A DNA stretch of 15,096 nt from Planctomycetaceae bacterium (GTDB lineage: Bacteria; Planctomycetota; Planctomycetia; Pirellulales; Pirellulaceae): NCBI GenBank assembly GCA_002862265.1, contig PKCQ01000036.1:1-15096 (forward strand), read 5' to 3'. Position 1 is the stretch's first letter; each line of letters begins with the position of its first letter. A program made the position numbers and the translations under genes. The notes under the pieces were generated by a model. It had not been told where the DNA came from, did not search any database, and saw only the letters and a program-made list of their open reading frames with translations. Shown piece by piece: positions 1-7,220 of the stretch.

Positions 1-1
1 C

Positions 2-1973
2 GAAAACCAAGCTTTTTCGGCGGGCGGCGGTCAAGTTCCTGCACTACCGATCGGACAGCAGTTCGATGAATTGAAGGTTCACAAACAGCTGGGACAAGGA
101 GCTTTTGCACGCGTCTATCTCGCTCGCTAGGTTTCCATGCATCGCTTGGTGGCGCTCAAGCGCTACGACTCGCGGAAGCGATGAACCGCAGGCGCTTTCA
201 CAGCTCGACCACGCTAATATCGTGCGAGTCTACGACCAACGACAAGTCACAGAGCCGCCAACAATCTTGCTCTACATGCAATATGTGGCTGGTGGGACTT
301 TGGCAGACTGTATCAAGCAAGTTCGAGAGCTACCGCGTGAGAAGTGGACGGGAGGTCGAGTTCTTGAATCTATCGATCATTGTTTGGTAGACGCCAATCA
401 AACGGTCCCTGAGCTGTCTTCGATTCGTGCTCATGTGCGGGAAATGGAGTGGGCTGAAGTCGTTGCCTGGATCGGAATTCAGCTTGCCGGGTTTTGATTA
501 CGCCAACGACAAAGGAATACTTCACCGAGATGTGAAACCAGCCAACATTCTGTTGTCCGCCGAGGCGATTCCCAAGCTAGTGGATCTCACTGTGAGTTGC
601 AGCGGCTTGAATGGCCGCGCTGGAGCCGCCGCACACTTTGGCGGTTCGTTAGCGTACATGTCTCCAGAACAACTGCAAGTCGCTGACCCAACAGATCGAA
701 GCGAAGCGGACGAGCTAGACGGCCGTTCGCATTTGAATTCGCTTGGGATCGTGCTCTGGGAACTTTGGCAAGGGAAACGTCCCTGGCTATGCACAATGTC
801 GCTGCGAATTGGACGGAAGCCGTCCTGATGCAGAAGGTCTTGCGGCAGCGCAATTGTGAGCTGCAGTTTCCGGCAATAACGCCTGCCGAGCGAGTTTTGG
901 AACGCGTGTTGCGAGGACTGTTGCGAGTAGATCCAGAAGACCGCACGAGTTCAGGCAACGAAGTCGCAGCTCGACTACGCTTTGCATTTTATCGTGAACT
1001 CGCCAATCGCTTTGAGCCACTTAAAGAGAGCTTGGCCCTACGGCTCATGACTCTGCATGTATTGTTGCTCTGCGCGATCCTGATCTTCGGGCCCAACCTG
1101 GTCGCCTCGAGGTTCAATTACTTGTACAACTACCATCGCATGGGCGACAAGGCTGAGGCGATGCGTGCTGAAGCTGCGGCTGTCGATGTAAAAACACTCG
1201 CTGCAGATGCTGCGGCTCCGAGCGATGGTGAGGCGACGGACGCGACTGCCAAGGGAGAAGCGTCGTGGCTGTGGGGCGAGCTTCTATGGCTTTGGGTTGA
1301 CCAAGAAGGAGAGAACGAGCATCCGATTGAAAAATACTTTCGCTGGACATCCTTTTACGTCAACATCATAGTCTACGCGTTGGGGCTGACGCTCTTCGCC
1401 ACGATTACTTTGCCATTTGCACGGATCGTGCATGAGGGCAAACAAGCTAAAGTCGCTAGCCAGAAGGACGTGAACTATTTGTGGATAATCGGATATCGTT
1501 GCACGCTGATCGCGTTCGTTCTCTGGGTGATTTCCGCACTGGTATTTGTCGTTGGGATGTGGACTCGATTTAAAGGTAGCTTTAGCTCAATCGAGGCATT
1601 GCACTTCTTCTTTTCACTGCTTCTCTGCGGTGGAGTCGCTTGGAGTTATCCTTATTTCGGCATGACGCTCTTGGCGTTGATGGTTTACTACCCCAAAGTC
1701 ATTGCACCGGCAATGTCCGACCCCGACTTTGACCTTCGTAGTGCCAGTATGCGGAAGCACAGTTCGTGGTACTTGCTCTCCACCGCAGCAATCCCGCTGA
1801 CAGCAATCTTTGCTCTTGTTCTCGGCGAGCTCCATGCGAACTGGGTGCTCACTGGAATCGTCATGACCGCCCTGGGACTCGCTGTCGTTTTCTATGCCAA
1901 TCTCAAGATTGACTCTGTGCTGACGCAATTTACAAGGGTTCTCGGCACTCCGAAGCAAAGCGTCGAGATCTAG
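2..1973 (+). pseudogene. Decayed planctomycete-type membrane serine/threonine protein kinase, 5' end outside window
   Basis: Kinase landmarks appear in the right order but in different frames. The glycine-rich loop LGQGAFARVYLAR is in frame 2 and is followed by an in-frame TAG at 128-130. VALK, with the ATP-binding Lys, is still in frame 2, which ends at a TGA at 182-184. SDEPQALSQLDH and the following linker are in frame 3 (about 182-490, ending TGA 495-497). HRDVKPANILL, the catalytic loop, and GGSLAYMSPEQL are in frame 1 (about 490-790). The C-lobe end DPEDRTSSGNEVAARL and the membrane part are in frame 3 to 1973. The metal-binding DFG/DFN position reads DLT, and SDIYSLG reads SHLNSLG, so substitutions accompany the frame changes; this favours true decay over read errors. 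The intact protein would be a cytosolic kinase domain joined to a multi-pass membrane domain. Its start lies left of the window. The closest known pattern is the planctomycete family with EPQ-LAQLDHPHIVRVYDQR-like text. Confidence 0.85.
765..1973 (+). CDS. Open 3' fragment of the decayed kinase: C-lobe end plus multi-pass membrane domain
   Basis: This 402-codon frame stays open although the kinase upstream is broken. Residues about 10-80 are the end of a kinase C-lobe (NWTEAVLMQ; DPEDRTSSGNEVAARL near 56-72). About seven hydrophobic segments follow, near residues 91-113, 198-222, 243-266, 277-295, 297-315, 335-354 and 358-380. Between the first two lies an Ala-rich acidic soluble loop (about 126-190). 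The upstream limit is a TTG with no visible Shine-Dalgarno site, so it is probably not a genuine start: the true frame enters from the frame-1 kinase text near 785-800. Automatic annotation may call it a separate protein. It could be translated as a membrane protein without kinase activity, but I see no independent promoter. It is listed separately because this half shows no damage. Confidence 0.4.
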   Translation: MARETSLAMHNVAANWTEAVLMQKVLRQRNCELQFPAITPAERVLERVLRGLLRVDPEDRTSSGNEVAARLRFAFYRELANRFEPLKESLALRLMTLHVLLLCAILIFGPNLVASRFNYLYNYHRMGDKAEAMRAEAAAVDVKTLAADAAAPSDGEATDATAKGEASWLWGELLWLWVDQEGENEHPIEKYFRWTSFYVNIIVYALGLTLFATITLPFARIVHEGKQAKVASQKDVNYLWIIGYRCTLIAFVLWVISALVFVVGMWTRFKGSFSSIEALHFFFSLLLCGGVAWSYPYFGMTLLALMVYYPKVIAPAMSDPDFDLRSASMRKHSSWYLLSTAAIPLTAIFALVLGELHANWVLTGIVMTALGLAVVFYANLKIDSVLTQFTRVLGTPKQSVEI

Positions 1974-2055
1974 CTCACAACCCGAGGCTTGCGTTTTTAA
2001 GTTACGTTTTTCGAATCAGGAATTAGCTTCCGCTTAGTTTTCTTTAGACATATGC

Positions 2056-2204
2056 AACTTACTCACCTCGGGGAGAGTCGCGACGGGCCCCTACGCTTCG
2101 TGGGTCGGCGAGCAAAGAGCGGCCTAGCCAGCCCTCCCCGGCCGAGGGCACTGACGCGAAGCGTTTGTCTTAGCCGGACTCTCCCGAAAGCGGGAGGATA
2201 AGTT
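2056..2204. repeat. Nested inverted-repeat element, REP/MITE-like, between convergent genes
   Basis: Successive arms fold back around one centre: AACTTA (2056-2061) with TAAGTT (2199-2204), CCTC (2066-2069) with GAGG (2194-2197), GGGAGAGTC (2071-2079) with GACTCTCCC (2177-2185), and CGCTTCG (2094-2100) with CGAAGCG (2157-2163). A separate perfect hairpin, CTCCCG-AAAG-CGGGAG, lies at 2181-2196 and would compete with the large fold. No target-site duplication or open gene is visible. It occupies most of the gap between the convergent kinase remnant and the ModC-like gene. It may be a dispersed mobile repeat, a two-way terminator, or both. Copy number in the genome cannot be seen here. Confidence 0.55.
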
Positions 2205-2267
2205 TGAAAAGTGTAACTTCTAGACTCACGCGTCGGGTTATGGAGCAGCGTCTCGCGAAGCACGACA

Positions 2268-2927
2268 CTAATTGTCCGATGAGATGATGGTGGCCGCGCC
2301 AGAATCGTCTCTGTTCATCATCAATCTGACTTGCGCCAATGCGTCTGCTTCATATTCATGATGAGTAACGTGTAACACTGTAATGCCCCAACGCGAATTG
2401 ATATCTTTGAGCAGCTGCTGCGCGGTCTTGCGCGTCTCAGCGTCTAGTGCACTAAGCGGTTCATCTAGCAGTAGCAGTGGTGGTTGGAAAGAAATCGCGC
2501 GGCCCAAAGCAACCCGCTGCTTCTCACCGCCGCTTAGCCCCTTGATCCCTCGTGGGAGCAAGTCGGCAATCCCCAGCACTTGGCTCAGTTCCGACACCCG
2601 CTCTCTTCTAACCGTCTCCGGTTCGTCCCGGAGACGCATCGCGAACTCAAGGTGCTGCTGAACGGTGAGTGTTGGGAATAGTGCTAAGTCTTGAGGAACG
2701 TACCCAACATTTCTGTCTGCTGGCTTCCAACTCGTTACATCGCGTTCCGCAATGCGAATGCTGCCACATACAATGCTGCGCAGCCCGCATATTGCCTCTA
2801 GAATCGTGGTTTTTCCGATGCCCGTAGGCCCCATCACGATCGCGTACTGACCTGATGCTACCTGGAAACTGATGTTTTCCAAGCGATAGCCTCCAGCTTG
2901 GATGGTCACATTTTCTAGTTCAATCAT
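2268..2927 (-). CDS. Short ModC-like ABC transporter ATP-binding protein (molybdate/tungstate type)
   Basis: This is the ATPase subunit of an oxyanion importer, acting on the cytoplasmic side with the ModB-like permease encoded just before it. Visible motifs in order are Walker A GPTGIGKTT (about residues 32-40), Q-loop PQDLALFP, signature LSGGEKQRVALGRA, Walker B LLLLDEPLSALD and H-loop HVTHHEYEA. The start is the ATG at 2927, which opens MIELENVTIQ and overlaps the permease stop in ATGATTGA (8 bases). A longer frame to 3011 would run deep into the permease gene and is unlikely. At 219 aa it holds only the nucleotide-binding domain: the C-terminal Mop/TOBE domain of canonical ModC (about 350 aa) is missing. 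It may therefore serve tungstate or molybdate without that regulatory domain. The substrate is inferred from the permease, so no gene symbol is given. Confidence 0.85.
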   Translation of the reverse strand: MIELENVTIQAGGYRLENISFQVASGQYAIVMGPTGIGKTTILEAICGLRSIVCGSIRIAERDVTSWKPADRNVGYVPQDLALFPTLTVQQHLEFAMRLRDEPETVRRERVSELSQVLGIADLLPRGIKGLSGGEKQRVALGRAISFQPPLLLLDEPLSALDAETRKTAQQLLKDINSRWGITVLHVTHHEYEADALAQVRLMMNRDDSGAATIISSDN

Positions 2928-3783
2928 GTTGCTTATTGTTGCTCGTCCACTCAGCAAGCCCAGCTCCTCCAAAGTATCGCAACACGAGTAGAACAACGAT
3001 GGCCATAGCAACCATGATGAGCGACACGGCTACAGCAGCGTCTAACTGGCCGATACTCAGTTCCAGAAAAACCGTTACTGAGAGTACCTCGGTACGAAAT
3101 CTCGTTGAACCAGCAAATACCATAATTGGCCCGAACTCGCCCAGAGCACGAGCCCAACTGATCGTTGCGGCCGTGATGATGCCTTTTCGTGCCTGTGGTA
3201 AAGCTACTTTCAGAAAGGCTTGCGATCGGGAGCACCCAAGGGTACGAGCGACATCCTCGGCCCGCGGATTAATCTGCTCAAAGGTCACTCGCATTGTGCG
3301 GACTGCAAACGCGCATGAGACTGCGAATTGCGCCAAAACCACGGCCGGCCAGTTAAAAGTGATCTCGAGCCGAAGAGTATCCCGGAGCCATTGATCCAAG
3401 TTGGTATCGCCTATTGGAAGGTGGAAGAGGATCAGAAGACTCAAGCCGAGAACCAGCGGCGGCAGAACGATTGGAATGTCGACGATAGTGTCCACGATCC
3501 ATCTGCCTGGGAATTTGAAACGCGCCAGCAGATAAGCTAAGGGAGTTGCCACCACGACCGAAAGAATGGCTGCTAGCGTGCAAGTGATTAGAGTCAGCCG
3601 GAAAGCTGCTTGCACTTCAGGTTTCTTGACAGCCGTCCAAAAGTCGTCGACGGATGTGTAAAGTAGATCTGCGATCAGCAGCAGCACAATTAACAAGATG
3701 AAGCTCGCAGAGATTCCTCCCATCACCAGGAAGAACCCCCAATCGCCGCTTTGTTTGTGCCTCTGCCCACTCAAATGATTCAC
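2920..3783 (-). CDS. modB: ModB-like ABC transporter permease (molybdate/tungstate family)
   Basis: This inner-membrane permease of 287 aa has about six hydrophobic segments, starting near residues 17-40. The cytoplasmic EAA loop that contacts the ATPase reads EDVARTLGCSRSQAFLKVALP (about 177-197), with the expected Gly and LP. The stretch after it (RALGEFGPIMVFAGSTRFRTE) is what I know from ModB and related CysT/ModB permeases. The start is a GTG at 3783; AAGG lies only two bases upstream, a short spacing, so the start is not fully settled, and the next in-frame ATG is 20 codons downstream. The gene overlaps the ATPase by 8 bases and follows the HIT gene by 115 bases on the same strand. No ModA-type binding protein is encoded anywhere in the window, so the third subunit must come from elsewhere. 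Molybdate versus tungstate cannot be decided here. Confidence 0.85.
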   Translation of the reverse strand: MNHLSGQRHKQSGDWGFFLVMGGISASFILLIVLLLIADLLYTSVDDFWTAVKKPEVQAAFRLTLITCTLAAILSVVVATPLAYLLARFKFPGRWIVDTIVDIPIVLPPLVLGLSLLILFHLPIGDTNLDQWLRDTLRLEITFNWPAVVLAQFAVSCAFAVRTMRVTFEQINPRAEDVARTLGCSRSQAFLKVALPQARKGIITAATISWARALGEFGPIMVFAGSTRFRTEVLSVTVFLELSIGQLDAAVAVSLIMVAMAIVVLLVLRYFGGAGLAEWTSNNKQHD

Positions 3784-3898
3784 GACCTTACGAGGACCAT
3801 TCCTGCGACCGAATCACGATCGTACCATCACCCATCCGAACCAATCACATTCTAGCTACCGTCGAGCCTCAGGACAGCTGGCAACATGCTATGCAGCA

Positions 3899-4243
3899 CT
3901 AACCTGGAGGCCAACTCAACGCGCGTCCACCAAGGATGTGATAGTGCAGGTGGTCAACTGACTGACCACCATTCTTGCCACAATTCACCACCACACGATA
4001 CCCGTCTTCAGCTAGGCCCAACTGCCGAGCGACCTTTTGGATCGTTAGCCAAAGATGCCCGACGAGCTCCGCATCCTCCGGGGCGATATCTTCGACATTC
4101 ACGATTGGCTTCTTCGGAATCACAAGCACATGCGTCGGCGCTTGCGGGGAAACATCATGGAACGCCAGACAATGCTCGTCTTCGTGGACGACGTTAGCTG
4201 GAATTTCCTTGCGGATGATTTTTGAGAAAATGGTCTCAGCCAT
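3899..4243 (-). CDS. HIT family nucleotide hydrolase, HINT subgroup
   Basis: This 114-aa cytosolic protein matches the usual length of bacterial HinT. The histidine triad HLHYHIL lies near residues 98-104 and is followed by the typical end GGRALSWPPG. The N-terminal half (MAETIFSKIIRKEIPA, then HEDEHCLAFHDVSPQAPTH) is also classic for the family. HINT enzymes hydrolyse purine nucleoside phosphoramidates and acyl-adenylates, with the middle His forming the AMP intermediate; this role is family knowledge. The start at 4243 is supported by AGGGG eight bases upstream; an open extension to 4399 has no homology-like content. It lies 115 bases before the modB-like gene on the same strand, so read-through is possible. 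Its leader can form a long-range pairing that covers the Shine-Dalgarno site (see separate entry). Confidence 0.93.
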   Translation of the reverse strand: MAETIFSKIIRKEIPANVVHEDEHCLAFHDVSPQAPTHVLVIPKKPIVNVEDIAPEDAELVGHLWLTIQKVARQLGLAEDGYRVVVNCGKNGGQSVDHLHYHILGGRALSWPPG

Positions 4244-4250
4244 GTCATTT

Positions 4251-4331
4251 CCCCTGGGCAAGTGAGTAGCACTCAAGATGCTGCAAAATTCGCCTTTTAT
4301 TCTGACGAATGTCGACGAATTGCCCAAGGGG
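4251..4331 (-). promoter_or_regulatory. Possible RBS-masking fold in the HIT leader
   Basis: In the minus-strand transcript CCCCTTGGGCAA (4331 to 4320) can pair with TTGCCCAGGGG (4261 to 4251), giving an 11-bp stem with one bulged base. The second arm contains the AGGGG Shine-Dalgarno site of the HIT gene. An inner pair, AATTCG (4287-4292) with CGAATT (4316-4321), shares two bases with the outer arm and could compete with it. The pairing is read directly from the sequence; a switch function is inference. Confidence 0.35.
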
Positions 4332-4448
4332 TTCTGTATTGGCCCGCTATCCCAATAGAATGCACATCGCAAAACGAATGGTGCTCCCAGAAGAGCCACC
4401 TCGAAGTAAGCCGACCGTCGAAATTAGATTTTTGCTTTCGCCGATTCC

Positions 4449-5507
4449 CTAGCTTCGCCGACGTCGGACGAGCAGGCCAAGTCCGAACAGGCCCAAGATT
4501 CCAATTGAAGATGGCTCTGGAACTGCAGCAAAACTCCAGCCGATAATGTCGAAGGCTTGGATGTCCAGCTCCGTCACAACATTTACATTTCCAGCAGGCG
4601 CTGCAGTGGGATCCATGATCCCGAGTCCAAGCCCATCACGCCAATGACTAGCCTGACGCCCATCACCATTGCTAACGCCGCGTGAAAAGTGGTCTACCCC
4701 AGGCGCACCAGCTGTCACGCCACCATCAATCGAGAAGAACTTTGCACGGTTATCAGCAGTAAAGTCTAAGTCCGCTCCCGCGGCCAAACTATCAGCAGAA
4801 TGCCTTGTGAAATCCATCGAGCTAACATAGGTGAATAGATTGTCGTTAAAAGGTCCGCTACTTGGAGGCGAGTTAAAGTCGAGAATATCAACGCCACTGA
4901 TGAAGCCCATTGCATGCCCCAACTCATGAATTGCAACACCGACAAAATCAATCTTGCCACTGCCGATGCCATCCGATGGATCGAAATCAAAGGTAAAGGC
5001 ACTGTTGAACGTGATCGCTGTATCCTCACCGCCGAGGTTTCCATCGATCAGGCCCAGGGCTTTGGCGTTAGCTCGAGTGATCCGTACGGAAGTGTTGTTC
5101 GCTCCACCGTCATTGTCGAGGTAGGGGTTTGCGCCGTTGGTGCCAGTTGCTTCTGATGTCCGATTAATGAATACGTCGAACGAAGAACCGCTTGGGAGAT
5201 TGGCAACCATAGTGGCGTCATCCGCTGAACTAGCATCAGCGGCCATCGCATTGCGAAAATCGTCGTAGTCGATCAAGTTTCGCTGCGATCCAGCCTGCCC
5301 AAGAATGGATCCTCCCAGATTGCTGAAGCCAGCTGTAACGTTGACGGTGACATCATCGTCAAAGATGCCAGACCAGAAAGCTGCAGCCTGTGCGAAACCT
5401 GAATCGGCTTCGGCGTTCCCAGTCGACGTGATGTTGAAACTTAAATCGGCACGCACCTGGCCCGCCACAGCGATTGCCAGCAGGGCGAAAATTGGGAGGC
5501 TTCGCAT
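4449..5507 (-). CDS. PEP-CTERM zinc metalloprotease, secreted
   Basis: This 352-aa exported protein begins MRSLPIFALLAIAVAGQVRA, a signal peptide with a cleavage-like ARA region near residue 20. The mature part is rich in Asp, Gly, Ser and Ala. A zinc-protease motif HELGHAMGFISGVD lies near residues 194-207 (H194, E195, H198, Gly201, Asp207). The usual third metzincin His three residues after the Gly is absent, so the third ligand is uncertain. The C-terminus is a textbook exosortase signal: VPEPSS, a hydrophobic helix, then RRRRS. Such proteins are sorted by an exosortase, which is not encoded here. It resembles the PEP-CTERM metalloprotease family I recall as NF038122. The start at 5507 was chosen for the signal peptide; 31 more upstream codons are open but contain the control region. 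Substrate unknown. Confidence 0.85.
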   Translation of the reverse strand: MRSLPIFALLAIAVAGQVRADLSFNITSTGNAEADSGFAQAAAFWSGIFDDDVTVNVTAGFSNLGGSILGQAGSQRNLIDYDDFRNAMAADASSADDATMVANLPSGSSFDVFINRTSEATGTNGANPYLDNDGGANNTSVRITRANAKALGLIDGNLGGEDTAITFNSAFTFDFDPSDGIGSGKIDFVGVAIHELGHAMGFISGVDILDFNSPPSSGPFNDNLFTYVSSMDFTRHSADSLAAGADLDFTADNRAKFFSIDGGVTAGAPGVDHFSRGVSNGDGRQASHWRDGLGLGIMDPTAAPAGNVNVVTELDIQAFDIIGWSFAAVPEPSSIGILGLFGLGLLVRRRRS

Positions 5508-5560
5508 GATTCTTACTAGAAGGAAGGACTGAAAAATTACAAGGTATTGCGGACGTATCC

Positions 5561-5600
5561 GGAATATATTCCATACTGATTCTTGTCGCAGGAAAGTCAA
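5561..5600 (-). promoter_or_regulatory. Candidate promoter and palindromic operator of the PEP-CTERM gene
   Basis: On the minus strand a TTGACT -35-like box (5600-5595) is followed, after 19 bases, by TATGGA (5575-5570), a weak -10. The perfect 12-base palindrome GGAATATATTCC (5561-5572) overlaps this -10, as a repressor site would. The 19-base spacer is longer than ideal. The palindrome is certain; the promoter is tentative. Confidence 0.3.
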
Positions 5601-5620
5601 GATTTAGGGATTATTCCTGC
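5588..5620. repeat. Inverted repeat GCAGGAA-N19-TTCCTGC in the divergent gap
   Basis: Seven-base perfect arms lie at 5588-5594 and 5614-5620, flanking the candidate -35 of the PEP-CTERM gene. It may be a second regulator site or the base of a hairpin. A short hairpin TCCAC-CCAA-GTGGA follows at 5629-5642. The remaining part of the 5508-5822 gap shows only a TAGAAT -10-like box at 5743-5748, which lacks a good -35. Confidence 0.3.
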
Positions 5621-5742
5621 AAATTCGGTCCACCCAAGTGGAGGGTTTTAAAAGTCAAGAGAACTTCGCTTTAGTCCCGGGGGCTTTCAAGCGGCAACCG
5701 AAATGGGGGCTTAACGACTTTCGACGTCTCAGCGATCTGACA

Positions 5743-5748
5743 TAGAAT
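5743..5748 (+). promoter_or_regulatory. Possible -10 box for the aminotransferase gene
   Basis: TAGAAT matches TATAAT at five of six positions, but no convincing -35 is found 16-18 bases upstream (the best is TTCGAC at 5720-5725). If used, transcription would begin near 5755, making the ATG at 5757 almost leaderless and favouring the ATG at 5823. Confidence 0.2.
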
Positions 5749-5822
5749 ACGACTCTATGTTTTCTAAGTCTACGAAAACAACATTCATCATCACTTCACC
5801 TATCCCAGAGCTTTTACCAACC

Positions 5823-7070
5823 ATGGGCTTTTCCGCACAAGAAGTCGTTCGGCTCCGATCTTTATTTCCAGCTCTGTCTCGCAGAGATGGGGATCGGGAA
5901 GCCGTCTTCTTAGATGGCCCGGCTGGCACTCAGGTTTGTCAGCAAGTTGTTGACGCGATTTCGGATTACCTAACTCGATGCAATGCCAATGGGAATGGAG
6001 TCTTTGCGACGAGCATCGAAAGTGATCAGGCCCTGGACAGCGCTCACGCTTCCGTGGCAACTTTTCTCGGTGCTGACGATCCAAACTGTGTTACCTTCGG
6101 TCCCAACATGACCACGCTAACGCTGTCATTGGCTCGGTGCCTATCCAAGTCTTGGAAGCCTGGCGACGAGATTCTCTTATCCGGCTTAGAACACGACGCT
6201 AACTACACTCCGTGGCGTCAGGCAGCAGAGGATGCAGGAGCAACTGTTCGAGTTGTTGAAGTCAACGCCGAGAATTGCACGCTGAAACAAGACGATTTCC
6301 GATCAAAACTCAATGAAAAGACGAAGTTCGTAGCAGTTGGCTGTGCCTCGAACGCTGCTGGCACCGTGAACCCAGTAGCAAGCATGTGTGCAGCAGCAAA
6401 GCATTTTGGTGCTTTTACATTCTTAGATGCAGTTCACTACGCCCCACACGATGTAATAGACGTAAAAGCTTTCGGCTGTGATTTCTTGGCTTGCAGCGCG
6501 TACAAGTTTTTTGGACCGCACGTCGGTATTATGTGGGGACGCCGCGAGTTGCTCGAAGGCTTGCAGCCCTACAAGTTACGTCCCTCACCAGAAGATTTAC
6601 CAGGACGCTGGATGACTGGGACTCAGAATCACGAATGCATTATGGGTACCAAGGCAGCGATTGACTATATCGCTAGTATTGGTCGTAGCGAAGATAGCTC
6701 AGCCGAAACCACACGAGAGGACTTGTTAAATGCCTTTTCTCGCATTCGCCAATACGAAAAAGAACTTTGCGATCGCTTGCTCGATGGGCTAGCAGCAATT
6801 CCTGAAGTCAAAGTTTGGGGTATTACGGATACCGCCGAGCGAGCGCAACGTGTACCCACGGTTTCGATCACTCATGCGCGTCACACGTCGGTTGAATTGG
6901 CCAAACGACTGGCCGAGAAAGGCATCTATGCCTGGCATGGAAATTACTATGCCTTGCCGCTAACAGAACGTATCGGTGTCGAGCCTGACGGAATGGTGCG
7001 TCTTGGACTCGTTCACTACAACACGGCTGAAGAAGTCGAATACCTACTGGCTCAATTAGCCACGTGCTAA
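5823..7070 (+). CDS. Cysteine desulfurase-like class V aminotransferase lacking the catalytic Cys
   Basis: This 415-aa PLP enzyme has the fold-type I, class V pattern. The PLP Lys is in CSAYKFFGPHVG (about residue 228). The Asp of FLDAVHYAPH (about 202) should hold the pyridine nitrogen, and His of SGLEHDANY (about 124) stacks on it. RWMTGTQNHE is the substrate-side motif. In true SufS/IscS enzymes a mobile-loop Cys near the C-terminus carries the persulfide; here the matching stretch IYAWHGNYYALPLTERIG has none. That agrees with the VC1184-like subfamily (TIGR01976), annotated only as cysteine desulfurase-like. The reaction is therefore unknown. The start at 5823 fits the family N-terminus (RLRSLFPAL soon after); a 22-codon extension to the ATG at 5757 is possible. 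No suf or isc genes are nearby. Confidence 0.88.
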   Translation: MGFSAQEVVRLRSLFPALSRRDGDREAVFLDGPAGTQVCQQVVDAISDYLTRCNANGNGVFATSIESDQALDSAHASVATFLGADDPNCVTFGPNMTTLTLSLARCLSKSWKPGDEILLSGLEHDANYTPWRQAAEDAGATVRVVEVNAENCTLKQDDFRSKLNEKTKFVAVGCASNAAGTVNPVASMCAAAKHFGAFTFLDAVHYAPHDVIDVKAFGCDFLACSAYKFFGPHVGIMWGRRELLEGLQPYKLRPSPEDLPGRWMTGTQNHECIMGTKAAIDYIASIGRSEDSSAETTREDLLNAFSRIRQYEKELCDRLLDGLAAIPEVKVWGITDTAERAQRVPTVSITHARHTSVELAKRLAEKGIYAWHGNYYALPLTERIGVEPDGMVRLGLVHYNTAEEVEYLLAQLATC

Positions 7071-7220
7071 CCACTGTTGCTTGTGCGTAAAAACTCATCT
7101 ATTTCTCAGCATCATTGTTTTGTGTCGTCGCCTGAAAGCCGATACACAATCAGCAGCGTTGTACGACTCACAACATGCAGATTGGCGAGCAGCAAGATGG
7201 GATCAAGGAGTTGAGTAATC

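Noticed and set aside
100..830. Sequencing error as the cause of the kinase frame changes
   Set aside because: Not excluded, but substitutions at conserved residues in the same stretch and clean frames in the rest of the window favour real decay.
587..958. Minus-strand open frame opposite the kinase remnant
   Set aside because: Arg/Ser-rich text typical of an antisense shadow; the plus strand carries recognisable kinase motifs.
5629..5642. Hairpin TCCAC-CCAA-GTGGA followed by GGGTTTT, terminator-like
   Set aside because: No plus-strand gene ends upstream of it and the stem is only five pairs.
7120..7149. TTGTGT...ACACAA inverted repeat after the aminotransferase gene
   Set aside because: Six-base arms with an 18-base loop and no T-run; too weak to call a terminator.
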